DNA of 64,000 bases from Pohlia nutans. Its lineage: Eukaryota; Streptophyta; Bryopsida; Bryales; Mniaceae. Each line of letters begins with the position of its first letter. Position 1 is the stretch's first letter. The notes beneath the pieces were generated by a model. That model was not told the origin of the DNA, did no database searches, and saw only the letters and a list, made by a program, of their open reading frames with translations. Location of the stretch: positions 17,262,531-17,326,530 of the forward strand of contig CM040099.1 in the NCBI GenBank assembly GCA_022496805.1, in the 5' to 3' direction. Position numbers and translations under genes: made by a program. Shown in pieces: positions 1 to 10,849 of the stretch.

Positions 1-206
1 CGTCCATTTCTGATTCAAGAAGAAATCCTGATCGATACTGGTTGCAGATACTTAAGTTAACCGAAAAGAAGCCCATCTAACCTCCCTTTTTGCTCTAGTT
101 CTAATGAGCTATACTTGGGTTGAATAGCGTCGTGTCATAGATTGTCCCTTTTTGCGCCATGGGCTTGGAGCTTTGGTAGACGGTGTGGGAGTCGTTACGA
201 GGTGTG
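1..206. repeat. Direct copy of 55233-55438 (end of the palindrome arm plus MITE start)
   Basis: The first 206 bases match 55233-55438 almost base for base (one clear G/A change near 194). Near 55.2 kb this sequence is the outer edge of the right arm of the large inverted repeat, followed by a MITE. A further copy of the palindromic unit may therefore lie just upstream of the window. At 55437 the match is cut by a hAT insertion, so this copy shows the uninterrupted site. Confidence 0.85.
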
Positions 207-358
207 GAGAATAATGACAGTGACTTGCTTTAAATTGTCTCCCAACTCATGATCATGAACTAGTTTTTGGTCTATTTATATTTCAATATGAGTTCAAGAG
301 GAATTCAATACAAGTTTGCTAAAACTTTCCTTTTTGAGCTGACTTTTCGATTAACTCT
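53..358 (-). mobile_element. MITE with GTTAACCGAAAAG termini, copy 1
   Basis: The ends are AAGTTAACCGAAAAG on the left and CTTTTCGATTAACTCT on the right. The interior is the reverse complement of 51545-51866, which has clean ends and a TSD. A third copy starts near 55285 and is interrupted by a hAT insertion. No coding capacity. The TSD of this copy is not clear, so its exact ends come from the 51.5-kb copy. Confidence 0.7.
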
Positions 359-382
359 AATCTGTTTGACTCCCTGCTCTAT

Positions 383-1047
383 CCTTGGGCTGCATTGTAT
401 GAAAAATGTACAAGTATATGTGAGTGCACAGTCACAAGGGGTATTGATTTGAACATTGCCATACTACGTATACATACTATAATCACATTTTGAACTGAAA
501 ATATTCACGTATACTTACATTATACATATATTTAAAATTTAATATATTTGTATACAAAGGTATTTAAACATATAACCTCTTGCATACAAAGGGTTTTTAG
601 AAGGGCTCATGAACGCACGTGATTTGCAAACATAATGTAGAGTGCACCCGGGTTGCTCTATTTGAACACTTAATAATTTTAAATTCTGAACTATGTTACA
701 TGATTGTATTTTGTATACACATTGACATTTGGGCTTTCAAATGTAAAGTTTTCCAATCTAAGTTAGGTCCTCGGGGGGTGCACTTTACACTATGTTTGAG
801 AGTCTCGTGCGTTCGTGACCCCCTCTGCAAACTCCCTTGTATACGAGGGATTATACATCTAAAACCTTTTGTATACATATCTATTCCATTCTAAATATAT
901 GTTTAATGTATGTATACGTCAACATTTTCTTCTCTAAATATGTCTATTGTATGTATACGTAATACGGCAATGTTCAAATTAATATCCCTCCTGTGCACTC
1001 ACGTATACTTGTACATGTTTAGTATAGTGCACCCTCCAAGGTTAGGT
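383..1047. mobile_element. Fold-back element with GTATACGT-rich inverted arms
   Basis: The left arm (about 383-660) and right arm (about 780-1047) are inverted copies. Both carry a TGTACAAGTATA-TGAGTGCACAG block, a GAACATTG-C-ATAC-ACGTATACATAC block and the gene-like phrase GTGCAC-C near the centre. Related sequence occurs at 44890-45510 and 45835-46100. No ORF resembles a transposase, so this is a non-autonomous hairpin element. Confidence 0.65.
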
Positions 1048-1813
1048 CCAACTTTCATAATTGTTTATTCTAATGTTGTAAACCTTCAAGTGTAAAAGTG
1101 TAAAACCTTAGACATGAGTATGGTTCCAATTTCTTAATGATTATTTAGCAACTTGAAAAAAAAGATTAAAAAGATGAAGTTGTGACTTTTTGATATGAAT
1201 ATGGAAACAACATTCAATGGTGTCAACCAAAAAAATAACATATTAATAACACACAATTTACTATTTACGCACTTGGCCATATAATCATGCACTTAGTCCC
1301 CCAGCGCATAAATATTTTTGTCTAACTTTTTAAAAATAAAGTGCGGATTATTTTCTTTTTTCAATCCCCCACAGTGTAAAAAAGTAATTATTTTAGTTAT
1401 TTTTTATTCTCATCTTTAGCTTTTCTTTTATCTTTTCTTTTTTATCTTGATTTCTTTCTTGTCTTTCTTCTTCTCTTCCTTTTTGTCTTCATTTTCTTTT
1501 TTCTCTTCTTCTTTTTCCTCAGTTGTGGCTTCTGAACTGTAAACAATGAGAGCAAATCCACAAAAAAAAAAAAAACTTCTTTGGTTTTTTTGGCCGTGGG
1601 GTGCTGCTCAATCCTCTAGGGCAGCTGCCAAAAAAAAGAAAAAAAACGTTTTTTTTGGAACATACTTTATCGAAATTAAGGCATTATCAAATTCTTTATC
1701 TGACTCATTCTCTGAATAGGAGTCAATGCAGTCAAAGAGGAAATCATACTAGAGATCAGTTTTGAATACTGCACAGACTAGTGCTCCAGGTAGAGGTAGA
1801 TCAAAGAAATTGA

Positions 1814-1955
1814 CAAGAACAAAGATCGAATCACAACTGAGCCAAAACATTGAGTCGAAACTCAACTATTAGCATTAATCAAGAAGAAAGATCGATTCAC
1901 AACTGAGCCAAAACATTGAGCCAAAACATTGAGTCAAAACTCAACTATTAGCATC
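1814..1955. repeat. Tandem repeat, about 70 bp, two copies
   Basis: The phrase AAGATCGA-TCACAACTGAGCC followed by AAACATTGAG and CTCAACTATTAGCAT is repeated twice. The second copy has an extra internal AAACATTGAGCC duplication. It lies inside the long-TIR element. Confidence 0.75.
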
Positions 1956-2727
1956 AATCAATAGGAAGAAACGAAAAAATAGTAACAGAGTATTAGAAAG
2001 AAATAGGTTTCAAATCCTAATTCGAATAAAACAATAAGGTAAAGGTAGTAATTAGTCTGTGCCACAGTAAGGGATTATAACAAAAACAAACCCTAAAACA
2101 AACACTGAAGAGATTTGTCGCTTGCAAAAGCACAATAGCACCCTAATTCTCACGTAGACATAGCTTTCCTAAAGCATAGAAAAGCCAAAGAAAGAACAAG
2201 AAAAAGAACAAAGCAGGATCCTCCAAGCCTCTATCTGTGAGAAGAAATTTGAGAATTCCTCAAGAGGTGATATTTCTCACCTGTACCCATGCCACACAAC
2301 AAACATTAGTTGGCCACAATCATGACGTGTACGAGGTGTCTTCAGAATACCACAACTTGTTATCGTTGTTCACAAGAGAAAAAATCAAGACTACAAGCAG
2401 CAAATCACAAAAAGGAGGAGCGTAGCAAGTTATAAAAACACTCAAGTAAATTGGAGTCCTACTGTTTGAACCTGCGGTCCGCTGATTTTAGAGCCAGAAG
2501 CCATTGTAATCGCCGCTCTGCATGCACAGTACCGATCGACAAAAAGAGAGCACGGACAGCCTCACGTCTGAGAAAGACTCAAAACTCAGCCTGCTTTCTA
2601 AGTAAGAGCAAAGCGCACTCCCGAGGCAAGCCATTCTTCCAGGGGAGAAATTTCAATTTTCAGAAGAATTGAAGAGGTGGGTCGGTCTTAATTTGCAATT
2701 AAGGCACAGCCTCCAATGCGTCGTCAA

Positions 2728-2920
2728 GAAGCGTATGCATGCGGAGCAGTAGGTAAGAGTTTTTATAAAAATAAAAACGATTCATGTCAGGTAAAGAATG
2801 CATGCAAAGCAATAGGTAAGAGTTTTTATAAAAATAAAAACCATTCATATCAGGTAAGGTATGCACGCGAAGCAAGTAGGTAAGGGTTTTTATAAAAATA
2901 AAAAAGATTCATATAGAGCC
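2728..2920. repeat. Tandem repeat, about 68 bp, nearly three copies
   Basis: Each unit has GCATGC-AAGCA-TAGGTAAG followed by a TTTTTATAAAAATAAAAA hairpin-like segment and GATTCAT. Three units run head to tail inside the long-TIR element. No coding sense. Confidence 0.8.
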
Positions 2921-3445
2921 TGCCCTGTTACCTTTATGGCTCGAAAAATGAGAAAGCAAATAAGCTTTTAGTCTCAATCTTAGTGGTTTGAATAATGGAA
3001 TCAGCATATTTAGAAGCTCGAGGCTTATCTAAAGGCCGGAGTAATTTCTCAAAAAATAAAAAACTTGTTTATTTTTTCTTGACTTTTTGTCTTTTTTTAA
3101 AATTTCTATTTTTAGAGGCTAGGGTGTGCGGCCGCGCACCCTAAGACCCTCTCATCTCCCTCATTTTTGTCTTCATCTCCCTCTCCATCCCTCCTCTCTC
3201 CTAGATAGATAGATAGAAACACCGACCCTATTGCAAGGCCGGCGTGAATAAAGTATTCGTTTGTGATGTCAATGACCCGGTGCCCACCGGACAAAGGGAC
3301 ATTGGAACAATACTACTCTCTCCTTTCAAAGATGGACACTATAGTAACCGAAACATAGTATCAGTAACAGTAACAAAAGAAAAAAACGAAGTAATGATTG
3401 TTGGGTGCTAGTTTGTATAAAGGTATGGCAATGGTGTTTATTGCT

Positions 3446-4150
3446 TTAAATGATTGTGTGTTTTATGGAGGTTTCGCAAATGTTGAATTTTGTTTCTAGT
3501 TGTTTCATTGAGGGGACGTGTGTGGTTCCTCTGGCTCCAGCTGTGATGACTATGATAGGATCTACTTTCCAACCTTGTTGTATGATGTTATTAATTAAAG
3601 GTTGGTATTTTACAATTCTTTTGCCAATTGTTTCTGGTGAAAATCTGTCGTTTGTGTATGTGAATTCTATAAATTGTATAGTTAGGTTATCATCGGGGTT
3701 TAGAGGAGGTGGACTTTGGTATGGGATCGAGGTCTTTAATGCATAGTATATGTGGTTTGAATCAGGCATTACATTGACATCTTTGTTGACCACAAGTACA
3801 TGGTAATAACTATGGAGGAACTTTGTTTTCTTCTGGATCATTGTTGAATGTGCCCGCATTCATGAGAGTGTAGCATCTTGATTTATTTGAGGATAGTATT
3901 AATTTTCTTAATTTTCAAACTGCTTTGTTGTGTCTTTTGGTTCTTAGTGCATGTATATGATGTTGATTGCAGAGTAGGAGTACATGTAGCCATGTGTCTG
4001 CATCTTGTGAGTTACAAACGGGACATTTTTTTGAGGGGAATCTTTGTATACCGAAAATTAATTGCTTTTTGGCGTTTCCCATGTATTGACCGGTTCTAAA
4101 TTTTAGTATGCTTGTCTTTTGTGAGTCTATTATTTCTGGGTTATTCCACT
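3446..4150 (-). pseudogene. LINE-type reverse transcriptase C-terminal remnant
   Basis: Two minus-strand reading frames (about 3915-4150 and 3446-3859) look like consecutive parts of the C-terminal region of a non-LTR retrotransposon polyprotein. The upstream piece has ILKFRTGQYMGNAKKQL, then a zinc-knuckle-like CPVCN with DTWLHVLLLC and HALRTKRHNKA. The downstream piece has NLTIQFIEFTY and KYQPLINNI. The frames differ by one and a segment is lost between them, and the RT catalytic domain is absent. I recognise the pattern from LINE proteins of streptophytes and algae but cannot name the clade. It sits inside the 3.2-kb long-TIR element. Confidence 0.5.
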
Positions 4151-4469
4151 CCCTTCTTCTCATATATATAGGAGAGAGGTGAGGGAAGAGAGAGGGAGTG
4201 AGAGAGAAGAAAGAAAGACAAGAGGGAGACAAGAAAGAAGACAAGAAAGAACTCAAGATAATAAAGAAAACATAAAAGAAAAGATAAAGATGAGAATAAA
4301 AAATAATTAAAATAATTAAATGTTTATAATGCGAGGGATTGAAAAAAGACAACATTGATGTTTTTTAAAGAACTATTTTACCAACTTTTTTAAAAGCCAA
4401 ATATGCTTATGAAATGAACGCACTTGGCCAAGTGCATAAATAGCAAATTGCGTGTTTAATGCTCTTAAT

Positions 4470-5436
4470 TCAAAGATTCAAATACTTGAGCTTGATTCCA
4501 AGTTTAAAAAAAATTAGAGTGTACTTTTTAACCAATGTGTTTTTCAATCCTTAGTATTGGTAAATTACTACAGTATTCCTTTTTTCCTGCCGCTTGCTTC
4601 TTTTTTAATATCTAGTTTTCTGCTCTAATTTCTCTAATCCATTGTTGTACTCAAGATTGGAAGAAGCCCTTTACACTAGTACAATCTCAATGATTGTCCC
4701 ACTCTTTGCAACTCATCCTTGATCTCAATTTACATCGATCAATCTCTTTTTATTGCTTACAAAAACAAGAAACAATACAATTTTTTACAAAGGAATATTC
4801 CACATAAAACTCCACTTTTTTTAGCACTAGAACTCTCTAATACAATATGATCACTCTATTTTGAATGAATGGGTTGGTTGAACAGACACTTTACCGACAC
4901 CCGCCTTACAACAAGACTGGAGTTCAATCTCTCTCTGGAATGAATGCACACAGTTTTGGATGATTTGATACTTTCATCCACATTCTATCGACACTTCATC
5001 CCGATTTGAACGGGCGGGCGAGCTCGAGGGAGACAACTCATATATCGATTCAAGCCCAGCCTGCTTTGATTTGAACTTGTCAATTGTGCTGCGTGACTTC
5101 GATCGTGCATGGCGCTTGGCTGCGTTGTTGATGTGATCGAGGTGCAAGAATCGATTGCCATTTGGTAGTAGGACGCTTAGTTTGAATGTGGATTATTTCG
5201 TGTGAATGTTAAATAATTCTCGCCTGTGCTGTGCTGCGGTCGAGGTGGAAGAATCGAGCCATTATTTTCGTGGTAAGAGGCTCTGTGGATTTTAATCGTG
5301 TGATTGTTGATTCTCGCTAGCTAATTCACTAACTGTTAATTGCATGATTGATCGTGAATTGCCCGATTAAGTTGCGAAAATGATTCATGGGTGATTGTGT
5401 ACTGTAATTGCAGTCCCTTCCAAGGCGGGGTTGATC
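4470..5436 (+). repeat. Segmental duplication, copy 1: 5' flank and leader of the orphan gene
   Basis: This stretch, together with 1085-1247 and the gene to 5940, matches 37785-41059. Landmarks are CAATATGATCACT, CCCGATTTGAACGGGC, CCCAGCCTGCTTTGATTTG and a partly duplicated leader phrase GTGATCGAGGTG-AAGAATCG (5128 and 5230). A conserved GTAAGAGG at 5273 and TTGCAG ending at 5413 look like a 5' UTR intron of 141 bases, since both are kept in the other copy. No promoter motif is certain. Confidence 0.6.
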
Positions 5437-5822
5437 ATGGAAGAAGAACGTCCGGCACCGCTGCCGTCCCCATCGCCGTCTTTTGTCACCACGGTGGCCT
5501 ATTCGATGGCCTGGCTGAACGAGCACATAGACAGAAATTGTGTCTCCGACGTTGTGGACCGCAATCGACACCCGGGCCGCCAACGCACTTCAAAAGCACG
5601 GCTCTCATCATGGGCCGCGAGTACACCTTGGAGCTTTGGAAGAAGCCCGGCTTCTACTGGCTGCAGCATTTCACCGTTACACCCACCGACAAGCCTCCCA
5701 GCTTTGCAGTGCCCTCCATCGTCATTGACAAAGTGGTGGCGTATGCCGGAAGATCTTACCGTGTGGTTTTTAAGGCGTCAGAAAATTACGGCCTCATCCG
5801 CTTGCGCATCACCCGGTGCTGA
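5437..5822 (+). pseudogene. Frameshifted copy of the orphan 136-aa gene
   Basis: The reading frame begins at the ATG at 5437, at the position equivalent to the intact gene at 41060. The N-terminal part matches (PAPLPSPSPS, then AYSMAWLNEHID), but near 5555-5580 the alignment lacks about ten bases. The rest (HFKSTALIMGREYTLEL to LRLRITRC) continues in a different frame, ending at 5822. No family is recognised. The downstream flank to about 5940 still matches the intact locus. The net change is not a multiple of three, so I call this a pseudogene. A spliced or recoded product is possible but less likely. Confidence 0.6.
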
Positions 5823-6154
5823 TCGAGCCACCACTATAAGCACTTATCCATCCATCATCTCCTTGGTTGCTGCCCCCATTATTGTCGATCGATCATTGCT
5901 TTATTTAATTTGTTGCTCTCATCATCGATTACCACCTTGAGATCCCCCACTAGTACAAAACATAGTGTTTTGCGACCAAGTTTTACACCAATAAATTGGT
6001 GCATTTTAAATGATGCACCAACTTCGGAATTGTAGTTCATTGGTGCTTTTGAACACTCTCTCGTAAAACAGAGAAATAAGCCACTTCATTATGTTGATAT
6101 TGCAAATCACGTAATCCTCTTCAATTTAAAAATTTTGAAATATCAATTTTTTGT

Positions 6155-6250
6155 GAAATTTGAATGCTGTGAAATTTGAATGCTGTGAAATTTGAATGCT
6201 ATAAAATATGAATGCTATGAAATTTGAATGCTATAATATTTGAATGTTGT
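6155..6250. repeat. Short tandem repeat GAATGCTGTGAAATTT
   Basis: About six imperfect copies of a 16-base unit (TGAATGCT-T-AAATTT) run head to tail inside the CACTA element. Confidence 0.75.
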
Positions 6251-6298
6251 GAAAGAAAAGTGTGCTGCCCAGAAAAATTTCGGGCTGCCCGGAAAAAT

Positions 6299-6482
6299 TT
6301 CAGGCTGCCCGAAGCTGCCACCACACCTTTGACTTTGCCCTATGTCAACGCCAAGTCCACTCATCACCACGGTCAACCCCGAAGTCAAGTCCACATCATC
6401 ACATGTCACCATGGGGTTCGAACCCATGACCTCGTGGATATGGATGGAGAGACTACCACCACTAGCCCAAGCCACTTCTTAT
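6299..6482 (-). mobile_element. tRNA-derived SINE-like segment
   Basis: Read on the minus strand, a TGGCTTGGGCTAGTGG stretch (A-box-like) is followed about 50 bases later by GGTTCGAACCC (B box, plus-strand 6414-6424). This is the internal pol III promoter layout of a tRNA-derived SINE. There is no 7-bp acceptor stem, so it is not a tRNA gene. It is nested in the CACTA element. The SINE boundaries are not certain. Confidence 0.5.
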
Positions 6483-6559
6483 GAATAAATTGATTGAAAA
6501 ATGGATAATATACAATCACCAAAACAAATTCAGCAATTTACATTGTTTGGTAAAATTTT

Positions 6560-7130
6560 CAAACGGTCATAACTTTTGCAATATAACACATTTTTGATCG
6601 TTTTTTTTTCATGGGTAGGTATTGTAATGAGGAACATACTCCAATTAAAAAATTTAGTAAAACATTTAGGAGTTTTTGTCTATTCAATTTAAAGTGACAG
6701 GAGAGTTAGAAAAGCATGTAGTAATTTTTAAACCTTTATAACTTTTGCAATATAACACATTTTTGAACATTTTTTTTTTCATGGGTAGGTATTGTAATGT
6801 GGAACGTACTCTAATTAAAAAAATTAGTAGAACATTTAGGAGTTTTTCTCTATTCAATTTAAAGTGACAGCAGAGTTAGAAGAACATGTAGTAATGTTTA
6901 AACCTTTATAACTTTTGCAATACAATACATTTTTGATTGTTTTTTTTTTCATGGGTAGGTGTTGTAATGAGGAACATACTTCAATAAAAAAAACTGGCAA
7001 AAAAGGTAAGAGAATTGCTATATTCAATTTAAAGTGACAGCAGAGTTAGAAAAACATGTAGTAATTTTAAACCTTCATAACTTTTGCAATACAAAAAAAT
7101 TTTGAACATTTTTTTTCATGTGTAGATGTT
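6560..7130. repeat. 170-bp tandem repeat, 3.4 copies
   Basis: The anchor ATAACTTTTGCAATA recurs at about 6569, 6739, 6909 and 7078, spaced 169-170 bases. Each unit includes TTTTTTTCATGGGTAGGT, a TTGTAATG-GGAACATACT phrase and TATTCAATTTAAAGTGACAG. Degenerate 18-base repeats (AATTCATGTATTT) follow to about 7330. All lie inside the CACTA element. Confidence 0.85.
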
Positions 7131-7841
7131 GTAAAGTGTTTGATGAGGAGCTCATGTATTTTAATAATAAGAGGATGTTTTCTTGATATTCACGTAGAAC
7201 ATAATTCATGTATTTTTTGTAATTTACGTAATTCCTGACATTCATGTATTTCTTGCAATTCGTGTAATTTTTGAAATTCATATAATTTTTGTAATTCACA
7301 TATTTCTCAAAATTAATGTAGAACATAATTACCAATTTTTTTGTATTACGTGATATTTGTCAATATTTGAAAAATGATGTATATAAATTATGATACTTTG
7401 TTGAACCACGTGATGTGTATGTTGTTGCTATGTATGAGAAATCTTTGAAAAAGGATATGCAACATCATAAACATAAATTTCATACGTAGATGGATATCGT
7501 AATCCTGAATACATGATATCATTATACAAGGGTTTTTTTTGCATCGTTGAAAAATTATAAAACTATGAAAAACTAAAGTACAAATTAAACGTGAAAAAGA
7601 TAAAAAGTAAGGAATGAAATGAATTGGTTATGTCTCAGTTGCCTTTAAAATCCAACAATATAGAAATAATGAATATTGCATTGTTAATGCTGTCAAATCC
7701 AAATAAATTTCACGTACAAACATCAATGGAAGTAGGAGGTTTTTTTTGCCACCAATGTTGGTGTCACATTGCACCAATATACAAGTTTGGTGTTTTTTGC
7801 AAAGTTTGATTGGTGGCAAATCACCATGGTTTGTACTAGTG

Positions 7842-8735
7842 CCCCCCGGCTCTGCCCGGTGAAGATGGTCGAAGTGCACGTGTAGCTCCTGGCCGTCTGG
7901 ATTCTTCCATGATTCCATCCCGATTGTGTTCTCTGAATGATGAATATAAAGTGGGGAGAACTCGGCATCGTAGAGCTTCTTGATTTCTTCTCTCAGTTCA
8001 GGAGTCAAGCGTTTTTTGTCGTCAGATCCGAAGTTCACAGCATCTGCGAGGGTCAATCCCGGTTTCTTCCCAGTGTCATCTTTCTCGATTTGTAGTCTTC
8101 TTCGGACGCTTCGGCTTCATTGGTGACTTGCGCTTCTTGCTCGAAGTTGTAATATTTGCCGACGGGTCCTCTCCAACAACAGCAGATTCGTTTTGGGCAT
8201 CCACCAGAAGCTCCTATGACTTTTCCATATCCACGACTGTGCGCTCCGGATCCTCGTAAATTTTAAACCCCCTCTCCGTCACAGATGTGCATAGTGCTGA
8301 GTCCAATTTGTTTGCGTCTACAAGTAGTCCATATATTCGAGTATCCGTGTCCTTCGCAAGTGGCTGTTCTTGGATGACTAAGAAAATATCGTATCTATGA
8401 TTGTGAGGCACATGTATCCCCTATACTTGGACACCTACTGCAGTACTTTTAGGTTTCCCCCCTGCTGCAACCATTACTGGGACGATTCTCGCACGCTCGT
8501 CTGATTTCTTTTGCCACATCAACCCCCACGCTTGAAGATGTGGATCACCTCTGAATGAAATTCTCACGGGGGTCCCGTCATCCAACTCAATGTATTCATC
8601 TCGCAACCACACATCAACATACCGGGATAACCGTCTAGGTTGAAGATCAGGAGGTGCCTCCGAATACTTTAGATGCCTGCGTGGAACACTCACGGTCATC
8701 AAATTAGGCGACTTACATAATCTGAAGTCCGCCAT
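7842..8735 (-). pseudogene. Decayed minus-strand gene of unknown family
   Basis: The ATG at 8735 opens a frame (MADFRLC, then RYVDVWLRDEYIELDDG and RISFRGDPHLQAWG) that runs through two in-frame TAG codons, at 8421-8423 and 8214-8216, with protein-like sequence on both sides. It then enters a basic, lysine-rich segment. A frameshift near 8060-8080 moves it into a frame with TLADAVNFGS and LTPELREEIKKLY, which stops at the CACTA insertion. I do not recognise the family. Its upstream side is the palindrome array at 8736-9860, then a spliced-looking leader at 10560-10800. This is the same arrangement as the DUF7869-like gene at 29.5 kb, although the two proteins do not clearly align. Confidence 0.5.
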
Positions 8736-9860
8736 TCTAATTCACTCTCAGCCTAAAGATTGCTACCAACTCATACCAAAGCCAAACGCTCATAGTATCA
8801 GATCCATAATTGCATCGGGGGATCCCCCCATGCGTAAAGACTGAATATCTATTTAAAGACAGACCTGGCTAGAATTTAAGAAATATTATCGGGCGACCCC
8901 CCCATGCATAAGCACTAAGTATCTTTTGGATTTAGTTCACTAATGCGCACTATACGTCGGGCGACCGCCCTATGCGAATAGAGCAAAATGCTAGACTCTC
9001 CAAAAAAGGCAAATAGTAATCTAGACGTTATTCTAAACCGCCATTCCAATTCACTCTCAGACTAATGAATGCTACCAACTTTTTCCAAAGCCAATCGCAT
9101 ATGGTATCAGATCCATAATTGCATCGGGCGATCCCCCCATGCATAAATACTGAATATCTATATTAACATAGGTCTGGCTAGAATTCTAGAATAATTATCG
9201 GGCTACCCCCCCCCCCTATGCATAAAGACTAAACATCTATTGGTTTTAGTTCACTCATGCGTACTTTACATCGGGCGACAGCCCCATGCGCATAGAGCTA
9301 AATGCTAGACTCATCAAAGAAGGAATATAGTAATCTAGACGTTATTGTAAACCGCCATTACAATTCACTTCCAGCCTATCGAATGCTAGCAACTCTTATC
9401 AAAGCCAATCGCTCATAGTATCAGATCCATAATTGCGTCGGGCGATCCCCCGATGGTCACTGTGTGAATCTCCTATGATGGAAATCTATTTTAAGCAATT
9501 ATAAGCATTTTGCATCGGGCGACACCCCCATCGTGAATGACTGATTTTCTAATGTTCTATGTTTAATAGGATCATCTCATTCACCACGGGGGGGTTGCCC
9601 CATCCTTTACAACCATCGGGGGTCTGCCCATCTTCTCATCGGGGGATTGTCCCATCCTCTCATGCAGACTGCATAAATTCTACATTGGAGGGATTGAAAA
9701 ATAGCTCTGGCTAGAATTGAAAATTTAGTATCGGGCGACCCCCCGATGCGTAATGACAGAATATCTATTGATTCTAGTTCAGTCATGCGCACTTCACATC
9801 GAGCGACCGCCCCATGAAGATTGAGCTAAATGCTAGATTCTACATTGGTTTCTACCATCG
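8736..9860. repeat. Palindrome array in three 310-bp higher-order units
   Basis: A motif close to CATCGGGCGATCCCCCGATG recurs at about 8813, 8887, 8955, 9122, 9196, 9269, 9437, 9512, 9617, 9639, 9729 and 9799. The first nine fall in three higher-order units of about 310 bases that begin with CCGCCATT and contain AGTATCAGATCCATAATTGC. Central bases and right halves vary (GACC, GATC, GGTT) while the palindromic frame persists. The array is directly upstream of the minus-strand pseudogene, whose ATG lies in the first unit. Confidence 0.85.
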
Positions 9861-9874
9861 GGGGATGTCTACCC

Positions 9875-9930
9875 TAAACCCTAAACCCGAAACCCTAAAC
9901 CCTAAACCCTAAACCCTTAAACCCTTAAAC
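9875..9930. repeat. Interstitial telomere-like CCCTAAA tract
   Basis: About seven copies of CCCTAAA or one-base variants (CCCGAAA, CCCTTAAA) occur in a row. This is the plant-type telomere unit. It directly abuts the palindrome array. Confidence 0.85.
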
Positions 9931-10559
9931 TAGCAGTTTTCCCGAATGAACTGTACGGATCGGTGGATCCCCCGGTGTACTCTAACCTCTGCTTCACAGT
10001 GTTTGAGCATCAGAATAGGAGCGCGGATTTGCAACTTACTGCATTTCTGGATGATTCTCACTGTCGGTGGATTCTTCGACTACTAGCTTTCGCCGCTGCT
10101 CAAACACCGTTTTGATTTTGTCAGGGCTGCTCCTCATTATCCGAGCGGTGCTCTTTGTTCGCGCCAGACTTGAAAGCTCAAAGTTGTTGACGTGCTCACT
10201 TTATAATCTATATATGAATCCTGCGTGCACACAACAATTCTCTCACTGAGTCCTGACATATGTGGACGTCCTAACTCGTAAAATCACCAAACATTAGAGA
10301 CAGCGTTTTAGCAGTTCCACTTTGAAATTCGAAAGACCTGCAATTCGAAAGACCTCAACCCTAAACCTACGTGTTCTGGCCATTGCTAACTGAAGAATGA
10401 TCGGCATTGCGCTCTCTTGAATCTTAATGACAAAGATTAGGTTTGATGCGTGTGTGAGAGATAAAAAGCGTGCGTGAGAGAGCGCGTGCGTGAGAGAAGA
10501 ATCCAAACCCAAGAAGAAACCACAGATTAGAATTCCAAAACCCTAGAACTACAGACTTA

Positions 10560-10800
10560 CCTTCTGAGGTGCTAAAGAGAGCCTTCAACAGCAGCAGCAG
10601 CAAGCGACCATCACCAACAGCAGCGCGACTTCAACCGCAACCAATAACAACTGAAATTCAAGTGCTAAACAAGCTAAACAAACCCTAAACAAGCTCCCGC
10701 TATCACGCAGCAAAAGCTCAAGGCACAAGTTTTGAGGAAACTGGAGGAGGATGGTGAGAGTGAGGGAGCGCGGGAAAGGCTGTACGTACGCCGCCCCTCG
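10560..10800 (-). promoter_or_regulatory. Putative 5' leader exon and splice donor of the minus-strand gene
   Basis: On the minus strand a TTGCTGCTGCTGCTGTTG-containing leader ends with CTCAGAAG followed by GTAAGTCTG, a textbook splice donor at 10560. A similar GTTGCT-rich leader with a GTAAGT donor lies 1.3 kb upstream of the plus-strand gene at 29.5 kb. I infer a 5' UTR exon spliced across the palindrome array to the ATG at 8735. No acceptor is proven. Confidence 0.4.
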
Positions 10801-10849
10801 TCACCAGCCCCTCTCGATCCCATGAGTTCAAAATTCAATCATTTAAAGT

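Larger units (their letters stand above)
1248..4456. mobile_element. 3.2-kb DNA element with long terminal inverted repeats
   Basis: The outer ends are AACACACAATTTACTATTTA and, inverted, TAAATAGCAAATTGCGTGTT. Flanking bases 1244-1247 and 4457-4460 are both TAAT, a likely short TSD. The inverted similarity runs about 270 bases inward (1248-1515 against 4180-4456) through a purine/pyrimidine-biased tract. The paralogous region near 37.85 kb lacks the element, giving an approximate empty site. A related right terminus is at 46130-46450. No transposase is visible; the only coding trace is a nested LINE remnant. Confidence 0.72.
5948..7841. mobile_element. Non-autonomous CACTA element
   Basis: The left end CACTAGTACAAAACATAGTG and the right end CACCATGGTTTGTACTAGTG are inverted copies and begin with the CACTA signature. 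CCC flanks both sides (5945-5947 and 7842-7844), the 3-bp TSD expected for this superfamily. Subterminal inverted similarity continues (TTTTGC-ACCAA, TTGGTG). The interior has tandem repeats and a SINE-like segment and no transposase, so it needs a partner in trans. It lies between the orphan pseudogene and the 3' end of a minus-strand pseudogene. Confidence 0.85.

Noticed and set aside
6390..6480. A tRNA gene on the minus strand
   Set aside because: A- and B-box-like sequences are present, but no acceptor stem or complete cloverleaf can be drawn; better explained as a SINE. The same applies to 39405-39480.
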